The position numbers and the translations under genes are program-made. The notes beneath the pieces were generated by a model. That model did not search any database, was not told the DNA's origin, and saw only the letters and a program-made list of their open reading frames with translations. From Spirosoma sp. (lineage in GTDB: Bacteria > Bacteroidota > Bacteroidia > Cytophagales > Spirosomataceae), in the NCBI RefSeq assembly GCF_026391055.1, contig NZ_JAPLET010000026.1:186001-250000 (forward strand): 64,000 nucleotides of DNA, written 5' to 3'. Shown in pieces: positions 1 through 9,460 of the stretch. Position 1 is the stretch's first letter, and each line of letters begins with the position of its first letter.

Positions 1-1376
1 TTCTCATGATTAAGCCCCAGTTGGTTCAGCACTGTAGCCTGGAAATCATGCACATGAACGGGGTCTTTAATGATGTTATAGCCTACATCATCGGTTTCGC
101 CATACACCATACCGGGCTTGATACCCCCGCCCGCCATCCAGATGGTGAAGCAGCGCGGATGGTGATCGCGGCCGTAGTTCTCTTTGGTAAGCTTGCCCTG
201 CGTGTAGCTTGTCCGGCCAAATTCACCGCCCCAGATAACCAGCGTTTCATCCAGCAAACCCCGCTGTTTGAGGTCGGTAACCAGCGCTGCCGATGCCTGA
301 TCGACGTCCTTAGCCTGTCTGGTTATCTCGAAGGGCAGGTTGCCGTGCTGATCCCATCCCTGATGATATAACTGAACGAAGCGTACACCATTTTCGGATA
401 ATTTTCGCGCCAGTAGACAGTTGGCGGCAAACGTACCGGGCACCAGACAGTCGGGGCCGTAGAGTTTAATGATATCGTCCGGCTCTTTCGACAGGTCCAT
501 CACTTCCGGCACGGCCGTTTGCATCCGGTAAGCCATTTCGTACTGCTTTACTTTGGCGGCTATTTCCGGATCGCCAAACTCCTGATACGACAGGTCATTG
601 AGCTGAGCCAGATTATCGAGCATATCCCGCCGATCCTGTCGGCTCATACCTTCCGGGTCGCGCAGATAGAGCACCGGGTCTTCGCCCTTGCTAAACTGTA
701 CTCCCTGATGCACGGAATCCAGGAAACCGTTCGACCATAATTTGGAGTAAACGCCCTGCCCGTTACCGATACCCCGTGAGAGCAACACCGTAAAATTGGG
801 CAGGTTTTTATTTTCATTCCCCAGGCCGTAGCTCAGCCAAGAGCCCATGCTTGGCCGGTTGCCCTGCTGCGAACCCGTCTGCAAAAACGTCAGGGCAGGG
901 TCGTGGTTAATGGCCTCGGTGAACATCGACTTCACGATGCACAGATCGTCCACAATTTTGGCGGTGTACGGAAATAGGTCGCTGACCCAGGCCCGCGACT
1001 CGCCGTATTGCTTGAAGTCGACAAATGAACCCACCATCGGAAACTCCTTCTGGTTGGCCGTCATGCCCGTGAGTCGTTGCGTACCCCGAACGGAGGGCGG
1101 CAACTCCTGCCCCATCATTTCCCGCAGCTTGGGCTTGTAGTCAAACAATTCCTGCTGGGAAGGGGCTCCGTTCTGAAACAGATAGATGACCCGTTTGGCT
1201 TTGGGAGCGAAATGCGGGATACCAACTGTCAGGCCGTCCTCATCCGTACTACTTCCGCTGAAGAGGTCAGGGATTAACAACGAACCAAGCGCAGCACTAC
1301 CCAGCCCTAAGCTAAGTCTGGACAAAAAACGACGTCGGTTAAAATTGAGGCCGTGTTCGAGAATTTCTTTTTCCAT
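1..1376 (-). CDS. DUF1501 family secreted protein, partial (C-terminus beyond left edge)
   Basis: The reading frame runs from an ATG at 1376 leftwards off the window; about 458 codons are visible. The N-terminus has NRRRFLSRLSLGLGSAALG, which resembles a twin-arginine signal with a hydrophobic stretch. Motifs typical of DUF1501 (sulfatase-like fold, alkaline-phosphatase superfamily) are readable: WGGEFGRTSYTQGKL, YGRDHHPRCFTIWMAGGG, and a run of Gly/Pro-rich loops such as QLYHQGWDQHGNLP. It lies 93 bp downstream of a PSD1 cytochrome gene on the same strand and is the fourth gene of two PSD1/DUF1501 pairs. In this family the pairing is known but the substrate is not established; a hydrolytic role outside the cytoplasm is inference. 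The family call is firm, the function is not. Confidence 0.88.
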   Translation of the reverse strand, partial: MEKEILEHGLNFNRRRFLSRLSLGLGSAALGSLLIPDLFSGSSTDEDGLTVGIPHFAPKAKRVIYLFQNGAPSQQELFDYKPKLREMMGQELPPSVRGTQRLTGMTANQKEFPMVGSFVDFKQYGESRAWVSDLFPYTAKIVDDLCIVKSMFTEAINHDPALTFLQTGSQQGNRPSMGSWLSYGLGNENKNLPNFTVLLSRGIGNGQGVYSKLWSNGFLDSVHQGVQFSKGEDPVLYLRDPEGMSRQDRRDMLDNLAQLNDLSYQEFGDPEIAAKVKQYEMAYRMQTAVPEVMDLSKEPDDIIKLYGPDCLVPGTFAANCLLARKLSENGVRFVQLYHQGWDQHGNLPFEITRQAKDVDQASAALVTDLKQRGLLDETLVIWGGEFGRTSYTQGKLTKENYGRDHHPRCFTIWMAGGGIKPGMVYGETDDVGYNIIKDPVHVHDFQATVLNQLGLNHE

Positions 1377-1394
1377 GACTCTCTTTTCGTTAAC

Positions 1395-1464
1395 CCCTAA
1401 TTCCCTTAAAGGGGACTTTCTCCTGACTATTCTCAACCCAAAGTTGCCTTTAGGAGAATTAGGG
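1395..1464. repeat. Imperfect inverted repeat (25-bp arms) between PSD1 and DUF1501 genes
   Basis: Arms 1395-1419 and 1440-1464 match at 21 of 25 positions when one is reverse-complemented, with a 20-nt loop. It starts just after the PSD1 stop codon in transcript order. The core CCCTnnnnnAAAGGGG recurs between P1 and P2 at 19826-19878, so it may be a dispersed palindromic repeat rather than a dedicated terminator. Confidence 0.6.
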
Positions 1465-1469
1465 ATATT

Positions 1470-3815
1470 TCAGGACTTTGTAATGGTTTCTTCGAGATTA
1501 TAGATGGTTGTCATAACCCGCATCAGGGCGGCAAGCTTCACTTTGTCGATGTTGGCCGGAATTGGATACTCACCAACTGCCAGCGACTTATCGGCACTCG
1601 ATCTGGTCGATTTCCCGAGTTCTTTCTTGTAATAATCACTGAGGATAGCGACTTCCTTCTCGTTCGGTTTTCGACTTACAATCAATCGGAATGCCTTTTC
1701 TATCTTGGCATTTACGTCTCCCCGTTCCTGCATCAGCCGGGCGGCCAGCACACGCGACGCTTCCAGTACGGTGGGATCGTTCATCATAACCAGCGCTTGT
1801 AGGGGCGTATTCGTTTTCAGCCGTTTTACTTCGCAGAGATCGCGGTTGCTGGCGTCGAAAATGGCCATTGACGGTGGCGGAACTGTACGTTTGATCAGCG
1901 TGTACATACCGCGCCGATACAGGTTTGGCCCATGATCCTGCGTGTACATCGACAGCAGGCCCCGCCCCGACGTTGCTCCTTCCCACAAACCGGCGGGTTG
2001 ATAGGGTTTCACACTAGGACCGCCGATGGTGGGATTCAGCAACCCGCTGCTACTCAATACCAGATCCTTCACAAATTCGGCGTGGATACGATACCGAGGC
2101 CCTCGGGCCAATAACCGGTTGTCCGGGTCGGCAGCTAGTTTTTCGGGAGTGATTACGGCCGACTGGCGGTAGGTAGCGGAGGTCACCATCTGCTTCACCA
2201 GCCGTTTAATATCCCAGTTATGCTCCATAAAATCGACGGCCAGCCAGTCGAGCAGTTCGGGGTGGGAAGGCAGTTCACCCTGCATCCCGAAATCACCGGC
2301 TGTCCGGACAATGCCTTTCCCGAAGAACTCCTGCCAAAGCAGATTGACATATACCCTGGCCGTAAGCGGGTTCTTCTTATCGAACAACCATTTGGCGAGC
2401 CCGAGCCGGTTTTTGGGGTAGGTGGGGTCAAAGGGCAAGATGGCTTTGGGCGTTCCGGGCTGCACTTCATCACCGGGTGCATCGTACACTCCGCGCTTGA
2501 GAATAAATGTTTTCCGGGTCGTATCCAGATCACCCATCACCGACACGATCAGGCGGTTAGTGTCCCGTTTATTGACGAAGGACAGGATACTTTTTACGTC
2601 CTCATCACTGATTTCCATCAATGGTTTCTTGGCATAGGTATCCGGGCCGCCAATAACGGATTCGATACCCACCTCTTTCACGTTGTTGAAAAACGCAAAA
2701 AGCTGGTAGTACTCTTTGTGCGAGAATGGGTCGTATTTATGGTCGTGGCAATGGGCGCATTCGATGGTTACACCAAGTAAGCCCTTGCCAAACAGATCGT
2801 TCCGATCGGTCACGTACATAGTTCGGTACTCTTCGGGAATGACGCCCCCTTCTTCAGTGATTTTGTGATTTCGGTTGAAGCCCGTAGCCAGCAGTTGTTC
2901 TTTGTTGGCTGGTCCGCCGTCGCGGTTGGGCATCAGGTCACCGGCTAGCTGCCAGCTTACGAACTCGTTGTAATGCATGTTCTTGTTGAAGGCATGGATT
3001 ACCCAATCCCGCCAGGGCCACTGCGTTCGGTAACCGTCGTCCTGATACCCGTGCGAATCGGCATACCGGGCCAGATCGAGCCAGTGCAGCGCCATTTTTT
3101 CCCCGTAAGCCGGGTTCTTCAGTAGCTGATCGACAACTTTTTCGTACGCATTAGCGCTCTTGTCTGCCAGGAAGCCATCCATTAATGCGAGTGTGGGCGG
3201 CAAGCCAACCAAATCCAGACTCAGCCGTTTGAGCAGCCGCTCTTTGTCCGCTTCTTCGTTTGGCGTTACGCCCTGCTGTTCCTGTTTTTGCAGGATAAAA
3301 TAGTCAATTTCATTCCGGGGCCACTCGCCCAGTTTTACGGTTGGAACAGTTGGTTTTTTCGGCGCAACGAACGACCAGTGTTTTTCATAAGCCCCCCCCT
3401 GCTGAATCCATTTTTCAATCAGTTTTATTTCGCGGGCCGTCAGCTTTAAGTTCGACGAAGGTGGTGGCATCATAATCGACGTATCAGTCGAACTGATTCG
3501 CCGAAACACTTCGGATAGCTCGGGTTTTCCCGGCACCAGCGCGTGCGCCGACGGATGCTCTTTCAAGGCGGCATACGCACTTTCGGCCATATCGAGCCGC
3601 AAACCAGCTTCTCGCTTGTTGGCGTCCGGCCCGTGGCAGGCCAGGCACTTATCCGAAAGAATGGGCCGTATATCGAAGTTGTAGCTGATCGTTTCGGGGA
3701 TGTTGTCGGACCGGCTCTGGTCGATCACCCGGCTGGACGAACTCGTTGAACAGGATTGCAGATAAACGACAATTCCGGCAATCAGTCCAATGATGTAGAA
3801 AGCACTTTTATGCAT
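1470..3815 (-). CDS. PSD1 / planctomycete cytochrome C-type lipoprotein (DUF1549-DUF1553)
   Basis: The first ATG is at 3815; a TTG nine bases upstream is less likely. The product is 781 aa. The N-terminus is a lipoprotein signal ending in YLQSC. Residues about 40-140 form a planctomycete-type cytochrome domain with the haem motif CLACHGPD and a downstream MMPPPSS loop that could supply the axial Met. A DUF1549 region follows (ERLLKRLSLDLVGLPPT), with a second CxxCH (CAHCHDHKYDPFSHKEYY). The C-terminal DUF1553 region contains NRLGLAKWLF and TNTPLQALVMMNDPT. It is shorter than many PSD1 proteins because the segment between DUF1549 and DUF1553 is compact. It sits 55 bp downstream of a DUF1501 gene and upstream of another. 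Likely an exported c-type haem protein; substrate unknown. Confidence 0.9.
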   Translation of the reverse strand: MHKSAFYIIGLIAGIVVYLQSCSTSSSSRVIDQSRSDNIPETISYNFDIRPILSDKCLACHGPDANKREAGLRLDMAESAYAALKEHPSAHALVPGKPELSEVFRRISSTDTSIMMPPPSSNLKLTAREIKLIEKWIQQGGAYEKHWSFVAPKKPTVPTVKLGEWPRNEIDYFILQKQEQQGVTPNEEADKERLLKRLSLDLVGLPPTLALMDGFLADKSANAYEKVVDQLLKNPAYGEKMALHWLDLARYADSHGYQDDGYRTQWPWRDWVIHAFNKNMHYNEFVSWQLAGDLMPNRDGGPANKEQLLATGFNRNHKITEEGGVIPEEYRTMYVTDRNDLFGKGLLGVTIECAHCHDHKYDPFSHKEYYQLFAFFNNVKEVGIESVIGGPDTYAKKPLMEISDEDVKSILSFVNKRDTNRLIVSVMGDLDTTRKTFILKRGVYDAPGDEVQPGTPKAILPFDPTYPKNRLGLAKWLFDKKNPLTARVYVNLLWQEFFGKGIVRTAGDFGMQGELPSHPELLDWLAVDFMEHNWDIKRLVKQMVTSATYRQSAVITPEKLAADPDNRLLARGPRYRIHAEFVKDLVLSSSGLLNPTIGGPSVKPYQPAGLWEGATSGRGLLSMYTQDHGPNLYRRGMYTLIKRTVPPPSMAIFDASNRDLCEVKRLKTNTPLQALVMMNDPTVLEASRVLAARLMQERGDVNAKIEKAFRLIVSRKPNEKEVAILSDYYKKELGKSTRSSADKSLAVGEYPIPANIDKVKLAALMRVMTTIYNLEETITKS

Positions 3816-3870
3816 ACCGAACAATTTGTTTAGAGCGAACGAACCAGGCCGCCGGAGCGACCGTCCGCTT

Positions 3871-5307
3871 TTATGCCAGCAACTCCATTACTGCTTTTCC
3901 CTTTCCATCTGGTGTCGAATAAAACGGCCTTTTTTCCACTTCGTAATGGGTGTCGGGAGCAATACCCAGCGCGTGGTAAATGGTCTGATGAATTCCATCG
4001 ATGCGTATCGGGTTTTCGATTGTTTTACACGGGCGTTCGTCGGCTGTTTTGCCATAGACAAACCCTTTTTTGATTCCTCCGCCGAACATCAGAATGGAAC
4101 AGCCATCGGTAAAGTGCCGGTGCATGCCGTAGAATTTCAGATCAGACAGAATCTCCGGCTGTTGAACCTGCTCGCGTACTTTGGCATCCGGTCGCCCTTC
4201 TACCATCATATCCCGGCTGAACTCGCTGGCCAGAATAACGATTGTGCGGTCGAGTTGGCCGGTTTTATCCAAATCCTTGATGAGCTGCGCAATCGGCCCG
4301 TCGATCTGCTTTTTCATATCTTCCAGGCGCGTATGTCCGTTTTCGTGGGTATCCCACCCTTTAAACGGCTCGTATTCAGTCGTGACGCTGATAAACCGGG
4401 CACCCTGTTCGGTTAGCCGACGAGCCAGCAAGCAGCCCAGCCCGAACTTGCCGGTATTGTAAATGTCATAGCTCGCTTTGGGTTCTTTGCTCAGGTCGAA
4501 TGCTTTGGCTTCGGGCGAATTGAGCAGCATATACGCCTGTTCCATCGACCGTTTGAGGGACTCTTTCTGATAATCGCTCCCGAATTCGCCCATCGGTCCG
4601 CCACTAATCAGGTCGTTATACAGTTGATTCCGGCGCTCGAAGCGTTTGGCATCCATGCCCACCGGCGGCCGAACACTCTCCAGACCCTGACTTGGGTCGG
4701 GGATGAAGAACGGGCCGAATTCATTTCCCAGAAAACCAGCGGTATGAAAGGCCTTTAGCTCTTCGGCCTCGCCCACTGTGAACCGCTGCCCAATGTCGAC
4801 AAAGGCCGGAATGACCGGATTTTTCGGACCCAGTTCCTTGGCAATCCAGGAGCCAAGGTGCGGAGCCGCTACGGTTTGGGGCGGCTCATACGAGGTGTGC
4901 CAATGGTATTGGTGGCGGGAATGCAGAATGTGCCCCATATCCGCAGCCACGTAGGATCGAATCAGCGTTCCCTTATCCATTACTTTGCCGATGGACTGAA
5001 GCCCGTCCGAAAAATGAATGCCGTCCAGCACGGTCGGAACCGATTTGAAGGTACTCAATACTCGGTTTCCTTCCATTCCTTTCTCGAAAGGGGTATACCG
5101 TTTAGGGTCGAACGTTTCTGTATGCGCCATGCCACCCGCCATCCAGAGCAGAATGACCGTATCGGCAGTGCCGGTTGTTTCACCCGGCTTACGCGTCCGG
5201 CTGCAACCCGATAACAGGCTCGACATGGGTGCTCCCGCTGCCAGGGCAGCCATGGTTGCGGCACTGGTTTTTTGTAGAAATTCCCGTCTATTCCAGTTCG
5301 TATTCAT
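3871..5307 (-). CDS. DUF1501 family protein with Tat-like lipoprotein signal
   Basis: 478 aa from an ATG at 5307. The N-terminus has RREFLQ, resembling a twin-arginine motif, then an Ala-rich hydrophobic segment and a lipobox-like SSLLSGC near residue 35, so export and lipidation are both possible. DUF1501 landmarks include WMAGGMAHTETFDPK near the start and ILASEFSRDM and MFGGGIKKGFVYG in the C-terminal half. It is 138 bp downstream of the membrane-anchored PSD1 protein and 55 bp upstream of the lipoprotein PSD1 gene, with all four genes on the same strand. This paralogue diverges clearly from the one at the left edge: it has ASEFSR where that one has GGEFGR. Function is not established for the family. 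Confidence 0.9.
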   Translation of the reverse strand: MNTNWNRREFLQKTSAATMAALAAGAPMSSLLSGCSRTRKPGETTGTADTVILLWMAGGMAHTETFDPKRYTPFEKGMEGNRVLSTFKSVPTVLDGIHFSDGLQSIGKVMDKGTLIRSYVAADMGHILHSRHQYHWHTSYEPPQTVAAPHLGSWIAKELGPKNPVIPAFVDIGQRFTVGEAEELKAFHTAGFLGNEFGPFFIPDPSQGLESVRPPVGMDAKRFERRNQLYNDLISGGPMGEFGSDYQKESLKRSMEQAYMLLNSPEAKAFDLSKEPKASYDIYNTGKFGLGCLLARRLTEQGARFISVTTEYEPFKGWDTHENGHTRLEDMKKQIDGPIAQLIKDLDKTGQLDRTIVILASEFSRDMMVEGRPDAKVREQVQQPEILSDLKFYGMHRHFTDGCSILMFGGGIKKGFVYGKTADERPCKTIENPIRIDGIHQTIYHALGIAPDTHYEVEKRPFYSTPDGKGKAVMELLA

Positions 5308-5445
5308 GTTATTTCCTGCTTAGAATCTAATGTACCACTCCGGCGTCTGAGGGCTGTACATCAGGTATTTATAAGTCATTAACTGGTCTTTCTTACTGCT
5401 TAGTATGTATACTGTCAGACGCTTTTGCGCTGTGAAAAGGCCCTG

Positions 5446-7803
5446 TCAGTAAATCAACTGAAACTCGGGGTGCAGGCTGATTGCCCATACCAAGTCCTGA
5501 ATCCCCTCTGTGCTGGGGCTTTTGCCCACAATTTTCTGTGCAACGGCCATTTCATTGGGTCTTGGCTCCCGGCCCAGCGCTTTCCAGTAGAGATTTCGTA
5601 CCAGCACATCCGACGTTGGGTAAGTAGCTTTCCATTGCTGAGCCCCACGCTTAAGGGCATCGTTGAACTTCTCCCCGTTGGTTAGCTCCAAAGCCTGCAA
5701 CAAATTCGCCTGCGACGACCGGCTGGTACTGACCGTTTCGCGGTTCGGGCGCCCTAGGGCCGTTAGGAACGGGTCATTTTTAACCAGAGACGCCCGTGGA
5801 AAAGGCATTTCTTTTTTGAGTTGTTGCGGAAACTGTTTCTCTACAATCGATGTGTCGGCATAAACCGGGCTAAACGCCAGACTAACGGCATCGGCAAACT
5901 GCTCGGCAGTTAAGCGACGGCGTACCATACCCTGAAACACAAAGTTAGGCGCGGTAATCATGTCCGCTTCTTTAAGCCCGACGGAAGGAAGCTGATAGGT
6001 TTTCGACGTTAGAATGGTGTACATCAGTTTTTTGATATCATAGCCATTCGTAACGAAATCAGACGCCAGCCAGTCCAGCAGATCCTGACTCCAGGGGTCG
6101 TTATCCATCACATCGACTGGCTCAATGATTCCCCGACCCATCACCTGCGCCCAAATCCGGTTCACCACCGTGCGATACAGTCGACCATCTTTGGGCTGCA
6201 CCATGAAATTGGCCAGTTCCTTGAGTCGTTCGTCGGTAGTTGCTTTACCATTGATGGTGCCCAGCTTTTCGAAGATGATGCGCGTATCAGCTTTTTTGCC
6301 TGTCGGCTTGTCGCAGCGATTGATCTCCAGAGTTGTATCGGCAAAGACGTTGGCAAAGGCATAAGCATCGGCCAGTTTCCAGTCGCTGATGAAACTATCG
6401 TGACACGAAGCACACTTGAGATTGAGCCCAAGCAGCACCTGCGATACATTTTGCGCGGCCTGCATTTCGGTTCGCTGGCTCGAATTGATGGTCCCCCTCC
6501 ACTTGATTCCTTTTATAAACCCGGCCGATTCTTTGGTAGGGCTTACCAATTCCCGCACAAACTGATTATAAGGTTTGTTAGCTCTCAGCGAGTTATAAAG
6601 CCAGGAAGTAATGTCGAACCGGCCACCGGTTATGTAGCCCGTACCGGTATAATCATTGCGAAGGGCGTCGTTCCAGAAGGTTAACCAGTGCTGAGCGTAG
6701 TCGGTATTTCGGTTCAGCAGTTCCTTAACAAGAAGGTCACGTTTATCGGGTCGCTGGTCAGCAACGAATGTCTTGATCTGTTCGGGCGTTGGCAGTAAAC
6801 CCACCACATCCAGGTAAACCCGGCGCATGTAGGTCCGGTCGTCAATGCTGTTTTTCCAGGTCAGTTTGTGCTGCTGAAAATAGACGTTCACGAACTTGTC
6901 GATGGGGTTGGTTATACCAGCTGGCGCATCGGGCAGTTCGGGTAAGCGGGGTTCCAGAGCCGCCACTCGGTAAATGCTTTTCTCGGGGCCACTTGGCCAG
7001 GGAGCGCCCTGCTTGATCCAGTATTCGAGCAACTCAACGTCGTGTTCAGACAGGCGTTTTCCCTTGGTTGGCATGGCCTCCTTATGACCGGCGGGGAGCT
7101 TGATCCGCCGGATGATGTCACTATCCTCGGGATGCCCAGCCACCAGAATAACGCCATCCTCGCCCCCTTTCATGACAAGCTCTTTCTTATCCAGCCGCAA
7201 CCCTCCTTTGGTTTTCGTGGCACTGTGACAACTGTAGCAGTTATGCGCCAGAATAGACCGCACCTCCATATTCAGTTCACCAATCTGTTTATCACTCAGC
7301 GGTTGATTGACCGTGGCGAAGGCAAATTTGGTTTCGCCTTCCAAGGGTGAACTCCCGCCTTTGTCGAACGGCAGCACACTGCTCAGGTAGTCGTCGCCGT
7401 GCGTCAGCATGGCTCCGTAATGACCAGCCAGACTCACGCCCAATACGGTGGTCATTAATAACCCCCGGTATAAACTGGTCCGCCCGGAGCGCAGGGCGAA
7501 AACGGTCAATATGGCCAGGGTCATCGTTGCCAGACCCGACCATTGGTGAATGGTTACGGTGTTGCCGCCGTAATCGTCCTGATTGACCAGCAGCAGTCCC
7601 AGCGCAGCCGCCACTACCGAACTGATCGTACCGATCCAGACCATAGCACGAATACCCGCCTGTAATTCGGTCGATTTGCGGAACCAGCCAACTGCTTCGA
7701 GTATGAGTGCAATGCACAGTAAACTCACCGGAAAATGGACCATCAACGGGTGCAGACGGCCCAAGAACTGCCAAAGCCAAAATGTTTCAGTTAGTATAGT
7801 CAT
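5446..7803 (-). CDS. Membrane-anchored PSD1 / planctomycete cytochrome C-type protein
   Basis: 785 aa from an ATG at 7803. The first ~130 residues hold four predicted membrane segments starting with GRLHPLMVHFPVSLLCIALI, which resembles the DUF2231-type quinone/haem-linked membrane domain. About residues 180-280 form a planctomycete-type cytochrome domain with CYSCHSATKTKGGLRLD and a later MPTKGKRLSEHD. A DUF1549 region with a second haem motif, CASCHDSF, and a DUF1553 region (RTVVNRIWAQVMGRG) follow. It is the third gene after susC and susD, 149 bp from the susD stop. The combination suggests electron transfer from a periplasmic reaction into the membrane; that is inference. Spacing and strand favour co-transcription with the downstream DUF1501 gene. 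Confidence 0.88.
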   Translation of the reverse strand: MTILTETFWLWQFLGRLHPLMVHFPVSLLCIALILEAVGWFRKSTELQAGIRAMVWIGTISSVVAAALGLLLVNQDDYGGNTVTIHQWSGLATMTLAILTVFALRSGRTSLYRGLLMTTVLGVSLAGHYGAMLTHGDDYLSSVLPFDKGGSSPLEGETKFAFATVNQPLSDKQIGELNMEVRSILAHNCYSCHSATKTKGGLRLDKKELVMKGGEDGVILVAGHPEDSDIIRRIKLPAGHKEAMPTKGKRLSEHDVELLEYWIKQGAPWPSGPEKSIYRVAALEPRLPELPDAPAGITNPIDKFVNVYFQQHKLTWKNSIDDRTYMRRVYLDVVGLLPTPEQIKTFVADQRPDKRDLLVKELLNRNTDYAQHWLTFWNDALRNDYTGTGYITGGRFDITSWLYNSLRANKPYNQFVRELVSPTKESAGFIKGIKWRGTINSSQRTEMQAAQNVSQVLLGLNLKCASCHDSFISDWKLADAYAFANVFADTTLEINRCDKPTGKKADTRIIFEKLGTINGKATTDERLKELANFMVQPKDGRLYRTVVNRIWAQVMGRGIIEPVDVMDNDPWSQDLLDWLASDFVTNGYDIKKLMYTILTSKTYQLPSVGLKEADMITAPNFVFQGMVRRRLTAEQFADAVSLAFSPVYADTSIVEKQFPQQLKKEMPFPRASLVKNDPFLTALGRPNRETVSTSRSSQANLLQALELTNGEKFNDALKRGAQQWKATYPTSDVLVRNLYWKALGREPRPNEMAVAQKIVGKSPSTEGIQDLVWAISLHPEFQLIY

Positions 7804-7864
7804 TACGTTGCAGTAATGGGTTAAGAAAAATAGGTTTATTCATACCGGTTCCGGCGAGTGATTT

Positions 7865-7910
7865 AGTCGCGTTAACGACGATCTGCGTACATCTCATCAT
7901 TAACGCGACT
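7865..7910. repeat. 11-bp perfect inverted repeat in the susD-PSD1 gap
   Basis: Arms AGTCGCGTTAA (7865-7875) and its reverse complement (7900-7910) are separated by 24 nt. There is no T-run and the loop is long, so it is not a convincing terminator. It could be a protein site or a weak RNA structure that modulates read-through from susD into the cytochrome genes. Confidence 0.4.
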
Positions 7911-7952
7911 GACTCAATCTGAATTATAATGAGCAACATCCACCCTCCCGGC

Positions 7953-9449
7953 TTATTGGTAACCCGCGTTTTGGGTTAGCTTACTGTTAATCAGAATTTG
8001 AGGTGCGGGAATGGGGAAGAAATATTCGAAGTCACTGTAGACATAGTCTAATGCATTAAACGCAATACCGCCCCGATCTACTGTTGGCTTTGCTTTTTCT
8101 CTGGCTCCGTGCGCATTCATGAAGGCAGTCAGTTCGGCGGGTGTCATGGTCCGTTTCAAATCAAACCAGCGATGGTTCTCAAAAGCCAATTCAACGCGTC
8201 TCTCCTTGAGCACGGCCGTTTTAAAGGCTGCTTTATCGAGACCATCCAACGCCTTGAGACCCGCCCGCGTACGTACCTGATTTACATACCCGTATGCTTC
8301 GGCCGTCGGACCCGATTGCTCGTTGATAGCTTCGGCCAGCATCAGCAGCACATCGGCGTACCGAAGGACCGGCCAGTTATTGTCCGTCCGTCCAGTGATG
8401 GTGTGCGGGTAGGTAAACTTTGTCACGTACGGAATAGGAACGACCGTACCATTCAGGGTATAGCTGGTTTTCAGCGAAGCATCCTTCCGCAGATCGCCGG
8501 GTTCATAGGCCGCAATCATGTCGTTGGTAGGGATATTCCGTCCGCCCGGCGTTGTATTGGCAAAGCCAGTCACGGCCCCTGCCGATAGCCTTGGTGCAAA
8601 CGTGTAGGCAAACGTACTCCATTCGCCCAGGTCATTACCTCCCTGATATTGGATTTCGAACAGCGACTCAGGCCCGTTCTTTCTGGCCGGGTTGAAATTA
8701 TCCGAATAGACGGCATTTAGCGAGTACCCGGTCACCTGTTTCAGCGTTGTTACGGCATCCCCGTATTTCTTCTGCGTCAAATACACTTTACCCAACAAGC
8801 CCAGAGCAGCCCCCTTGGTAACCCGCCCCAACTGAGATGCAGGAAAAGTGGCCGGTAGCAAGGGTACCGCTTCTTTCAAATCTTTTTCAATCTGCGCCCA
8901 CACATCGGCCTGGGGCGATCGAATCAGCTCAAACGCTTTATCGGGCTTATCCAGCGTCGACGTAACCAGCACGACATCCCCGAAATACTGGACCAGGTGA
9001 AAGTAGAAATAAGCTCTCAGGAATTTCAACTGTCCTTCGATGGGCGCTTTGACGGAGGCATCGAGCGTACTGGCGGCTAACTTTTCCAGCGTGTAATTGG
9101 TATTGTACAGCGCGGAATAATACAGGTTCCAGACGTTGGCAATTTCGCCATTTCCCTGATTGACCGTCGAGAACTCGAAGGCTTCCCAACCGGCTGCTCC
9201 CCCGCGATCGAGCGGGTTAAAATCGAGCGTGGTGTTGTCGGATGGAAACTCCTGAAAGATATAGGCTGCATTAGTAATGTTCTGCAACTGGCCATATACA
9301 CCATTTAGCGCCTGCAAAAACTGCGTTTCGTTTTTATAAAACAGGTCGGTGCCAATACGAGTCGGATCGGTAGTGACCAGCAAATCATCACTGCACGAAA
9401 ACTGACCCAGGCAAAGAAAAAGAGTTGCGATAAGAAGTTTATTTTTCAT
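7953..9449 (-). CDS. SusD/RagB family outer-membrane nutrient-binding lipoprotein
   Basis: 498 aa from an ATG at 9449. The signal peptide ends in a lipobox, LGQFSCSDDL, giving a lipidated Cys near residue 19. The SusD-like N-terminal region (residues ~30-200) begins LLVTTDPTRIGTDLFY and has the usual tetratricopeptide-like helices. The C-terminal RagB region includes WPVLRYADVLLMLAEAINE and VLKERRVELAFENHRWFDLK, both family hallmarks. It starts 11 bp after the susC stop, so the two are translated as a pair. SusD binds the substrate on the cell surface and closes as a lid over SusC. The substrate cannot be read from the sequence. The genes that follow are cytochrome and DUF1501 pairs, not glycoside hydrolases, which is unusual company. 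Confidence 0.95.
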   Translation of the reverse strand: MKNKLLIATLFLCLGQFSCSDDLLVTTDPTRIGTDLFYKNETQFLQALNGVYGQLQNITNAAYIFQEFPSDNTTLDFNPLDRGGAAGWEAFEFSTVNQGNGEIANVWNLYYSALYNTNYTLEKLAASTLDASVKAPIEGQLKFLRAYFYFHLVQYFGDVVLVTSTLDKPDKAFELIRSPQADVWAQIEKDLKEAVPLLPATFPASQLGRVTKGAALGLLGKVYLTQKKYGDAVTTLKQVTGYSLNAVYSDNFNPARKNGPESLFEIQYQGGNDLGEWSTFAYTFAPRLSAGAVTGFANTTPGGRNIPTNDMIAAYEPGDLRKDASLKTSYTLNGTVVPIPYVTKFTYPHTITGRTDNNWPVLRYADVLLMLAEAINEQSGPTAEAYGYVNQVRTRAGLKALDGLDKAAFKTAVLKERRVELAFENHRWFDLKRTMTPAELTAFMNAHGAREKAKPTVDRGGIAFNALDYVYSDFEYFFPIPAPQILINSKLTQNAGYQ

Positions 9450-9460
9450 GTTCGTGGCGA

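Noticed and set aside
3822-3824. TTG start for the lipoprotein PSD1 gene
   Set aside because: The ATG at 3815 begins a proper lipoprotein signal (MHKSAFYIIG... YLQSC); the TTG adds nothing recognisable.
7865-7910. Inverted repeat as the susD terminator
   Set aside because: The stem is only 11 bp with a 24-nt loop and no T-run follows; kept only as a repeat.
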